This document shows, one piece after another, positions 5,612 to 7,528 of a stretch of DNA of 7,528 bases. Below the pieces are notes generated by a model. The model did no database searches and was not told the DNA's origin. It worked only from the letters and a program-made list of their open reading frames with translations. The stretch is from Bacteroidota bacterium (GTDB taxonomy: Bacteria; Bacteroidota; Bacteroidia; Chitinophagales; Chitinophagaceae). Numbering within the stretch: position 1 is the stretch's first letter; each line of letters opens with the position of its first letter. The DNA lies in the NCBI GenBank assembly GCA_025361325.1, contig JANYAL010000007.1, positions 1 to 7,528 on the forward strand, in the 5' to 3' direction. Made by a program: the position numbers and the translations under genes.

Positions 5612-7528
5612 ATGGCAAAAGCAGGTGTAGAAACCCCTTTAATGACACAACATAATGCCATCAAGGCTAAATACCCTGATGCTATATTATTATTCAGGGT
5701 AGGGGATTTTTATGAAACATTCGGGCAGGATGCCATCACTGCATCTTCCGTACTGGGCATCACACTTACCAAAAGGAACAATGGCAATGCCGCTTCGGCC
5801 GAACTGGCCGGTTTCCCGCATCATGCACTGGATACCTACCTGCACAAACTGGTCAAAGCAGGTTATCGGGTTGCTATATGCGACCAGCTCGAAGATCCCA
5901 AACTTGCTAAAGGGATCGTGAAACGTGGCGTTACTGAAATAGTCACACCGGGTGTTGCCACCGGCGATAAATTACTGGAAAACAAAAGCAACAATTTCCT
6001 GGCTGCTCTGCATTTTGAGGAAGAAAGGGTTGGTCTTGCCTTTCTGGATATCAGTACCGGAGAATTCTTTGTTGCGGAAGGCGAAGTATCCTATGCCGAT
6101 AAATTGATACAGGGTTTTAGGCCAGCTGAGGTTATTTTTCAGCGCAACAGACAAAAGTATTTCAAGGAGCTTTTTGGAACATCCTTCTTTACCTATACCC
6201 TGGATGAATGGGTCTTTGCAGAATCCTATGCCTCGGAATCATTGCTTAAACATTTCGGTACGCACAGCCTTAAAGGATTTGGAATAGAGAACCTGCATGC
6301 CGGCATCATTGCGGCCGGTGCCATACTACATTACCTGAAAGATACCGAACATCCCAACCTGGCACATATCAGCAGTGTACAACGCATAGACCGGGAAGAC
6401 CATTTGTGGATGGACCGTTTTACCATACGAAACCTGGAGTTGTTTGGTGGCGATGGTCGTAATACCCTCTTAAAGGTATTGGATAACACCGTTTCGCCGA
6501 TGGGCGCCAGAATGCTCAATCGTTGGATGATCATGCCACTGAATGAAGTAGCAAAGATCAATGAACGTTTGCAGACCGTAGAATTCCTGATCCGGGAAAC
6601 CGGGTTGCGCAATAAGATCATCCATTCCGTTAAGCAGGCGGGAGATGTGGAAAGGCTGGCAGGTAAAGTGCCTTTTAAGAAAATCAATCCCCGCGAAGTA
6701 TTACAGGTTGCCAGGGGGCTGCATCAGACCAAACTGATCAAGCAGATATGCTCGGATGCTGATAATGCTTATTTGAAAAGACTGGGCGATTCCCTGAATT
6801 CTTGTGACTATATATACGACAAAATAAACCGGGAAATCAATGAGAATCCTCCTGCCCTCAGCAGTAAGGGGGGTGTCATTGCATCAGGCATCCATGCCGA
6901 ACTCGATGAATTGAGAAAAATCGCTTCTGGAGGGAAAGAATACCTGGTCGAACTGCAGCAAAAAGAAGCTCGAACCACCGGGATCTCATCCCTGAAGATT
7001 AGTTTCAATAATGTATTCGGGTATTACCTGGAAGTGACCAATGTACATAAAGCAAAAGTGCCTGATACCTGGATCCGTAAACAGACCCTGGCCAATGCGG
7101 AACGCTATATCACGCCAGAACTCAAGGATTATGAGGAAAAGATTATTGGAGCGGAAGACAGGATAATGCAGTTGGAAATGAGGATCTTCGAAGATCTGCT
7201 GAATGAACTGCAGGATTATATTGCCCCCATTCAGGTCAATGGTAATGTGATGGCCATAGTGGATTGCCTGGCCTGTTTTTCCAATAATGCCCTGCATTTC
7301 AATTATAAAAGGCCGCTGCTGCATGAAGGGTATGAACTGGACCTGAAAGACAGTCGTCATCCCGTCATAGAACTGAACCTTCCCCCAGATGAAGCATTTA
7401 TCCCCAATGATATTTATCTCGATCCAACGGTACAACAGATCATCATTTTAACCGGCCCCAATATGAGCGGCAAGTCCACATTTATCCGGCAAGTCGCTTT
7501 GCTTACCCTTATGGCGCATCTCGGCAGT
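5612..7528 (+). CDS. mutS: DNA mismatch repair protein MutS, N-terminal 639 residues (runs off the right edge)
   Basis: MutS recognises base mismatches and small loops in new DNA and recruits MutL. I translated the frame from ATG 5612 to the last base with no stop or frameshift. Domains in order: the mismatch-binding domain, with GDFYETF carrying the F-x-E wedge (F33, E35) and TLTKRNNG plus AGFPHHALDTYL; the connector domain (about 125-255, LDISTGEFFVAEG); the core/lever region, with NLELFGGDGRNTLLKVLD followed by TVSPMGARMLNRWMIMPL; the clamp, with NNVFGYYLEV (466-475) and TLANAERYITPEL; and the ATPase start, with DSRHPVIE (R582, H583, P584) and Walker A GPNMSGKS (615-622). A family length near 870 means about 230 residues (Walker B, signature and dimer helix-turn-helix) lie beyond the window. 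The first ATG is used because MAKAGVETPLMTQH fits the usual MutS beginning; the next ATG (M11) would remove part of it. No Shine-Dalgarno is visible. Confidence 0.97.
   Translation, partial: MAKAGVETPLMTQHNAIKAKYPDAILLFRVGDFYETFGQDAITASSVLGITLTKRNNGNAASAELAGFPHHALDTYLHKLVKAGYRVAICDQLEDPKLAKGIVKRGVTEIVTPGVATGDKLLENKSNNFLAALHFEEERVGLAFLDISTGEFFVAEGEVSYADKLIQGFRPAEVIFQRNRQKYFKELFGTSFFTYTLDEWVFAESYASESLLKHFGTHSLKGFGIENLHAGIIAAGAILHYLKDTEHPNLAHISSVQRIDREDHLWMDRFTIRNLELFGGDGRNTLLKVLDNTVSPMGARMLNRWMIMPLNEVAKINERLQTVEFLIRETGLRNKIIHSVKQAGDVERLAGKVPFKKINPREVLQVARGLHQTKLIKQICSDADNAYLKRLGDSLNSCDYIYDKINREINENPPALSSKGGVIASGIHAELDELRKIASGGKEYLVELQQKEARTTGISSLKISFNNVFGYYLEVTNVHKAKVPDTWIRKQTLANAERYITPELKDYEEKIIGAEDRIMQLEMRIFEDLLNELQDYIAPIQVNGNVMAIVDCLACFSNNALHFNYKRPLLHEGYELDLKDSRHPVIELNLPPDEAFIPNDIYLDPTVQQIIILTGPNMSGKSTFIRQVALLTLMAHLGS

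Noticed and set aside
6986..7435. 149-codon minus-strand open frame inside mutS
   Set aside because: It is antisense to the conserved MutS clamp and ATPase regions, which read without interruption on the plus strand; its protein resembles no family I know.

Overview
The window looks like chromosomal DNA from a member of the Bacteroidota, most likely the Chitinophagaceae or a close relative. The reasons are: the gene families (a short-form AMP nucleosidase, a free-standing HsdR N-terminal-domain protein, a LolA-like carrier, a DUF4407 membrane protein, and a MutS with a GPNMSGKS P-loop); nearly absent Shine-Dalgarno sequences in front of most genes; and at least one exact match to the Bacteroidota sigma-70 -7 element TAnnTTTG. 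Base composition is even, in the low to mid 40s % G+C by eye, with no island-like break. The family assignments come from reading the proteins, not from a database search.

Layout from left to right. At 1-323 (minus) is the 5' part of an AMP nucleosidase gene that runs off the left edge. A 65-bp divergent spacer separates it from 389-823 (plus), a 144-residue orphan PD-(D/E)xK nuclease domain. Two bases further on, this converges with 826-2190 (minus), an APC-family amino-acid permease with a GTG start. Upstream of the permease on the same strand is 2281-2811 (minus), a secreted thioredoxin-fold protein with a CGWC active site. The 90-bp gap between those two holds a clear inverted repeat. A 41-bp divergent spacer leads to 2853-3410 (plus), a UbiX/Pad1-type flavin prenyltransferase. 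It converges across 27 bp with 3438-4094 (minus), a LolA-like periplasmic lipoprotein carrier. The longest non-coding stretch, 4095-4330, carries the lolA promoter and a second inverted repeat. Then come two plus-strand genes: 4331-5527, a DUF4407 membrane/coiled-coil protein, and 5612-7528, the first 639 codons of mutS. mutS is cut by the right edge just after the Walker A motif.

The genes do not form one pathway. This is a housekeeping neighbourhood of short, mostly single-gene units on alternating strands: purine salvage (amn), DNA maintenance (mutS, possibly the orphan nuclease), envelope biogenesis (lolA, the thioredoxin-fold protein), transport (permease) and prenyl-FMN cofactor supply (ubiX). 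I found no transposase, integrase, CRISPR array, tRNA, rRNA, phage gene or toxin-antitoxin pair, and no non-coding gap above 300 bp. I do not see convincing evidence of a new multi-gene system. The best leads are the intact orphan HsdR-type nuclease domain, the DUF4407 protein upstream of mutS, and two intergenic dyads.
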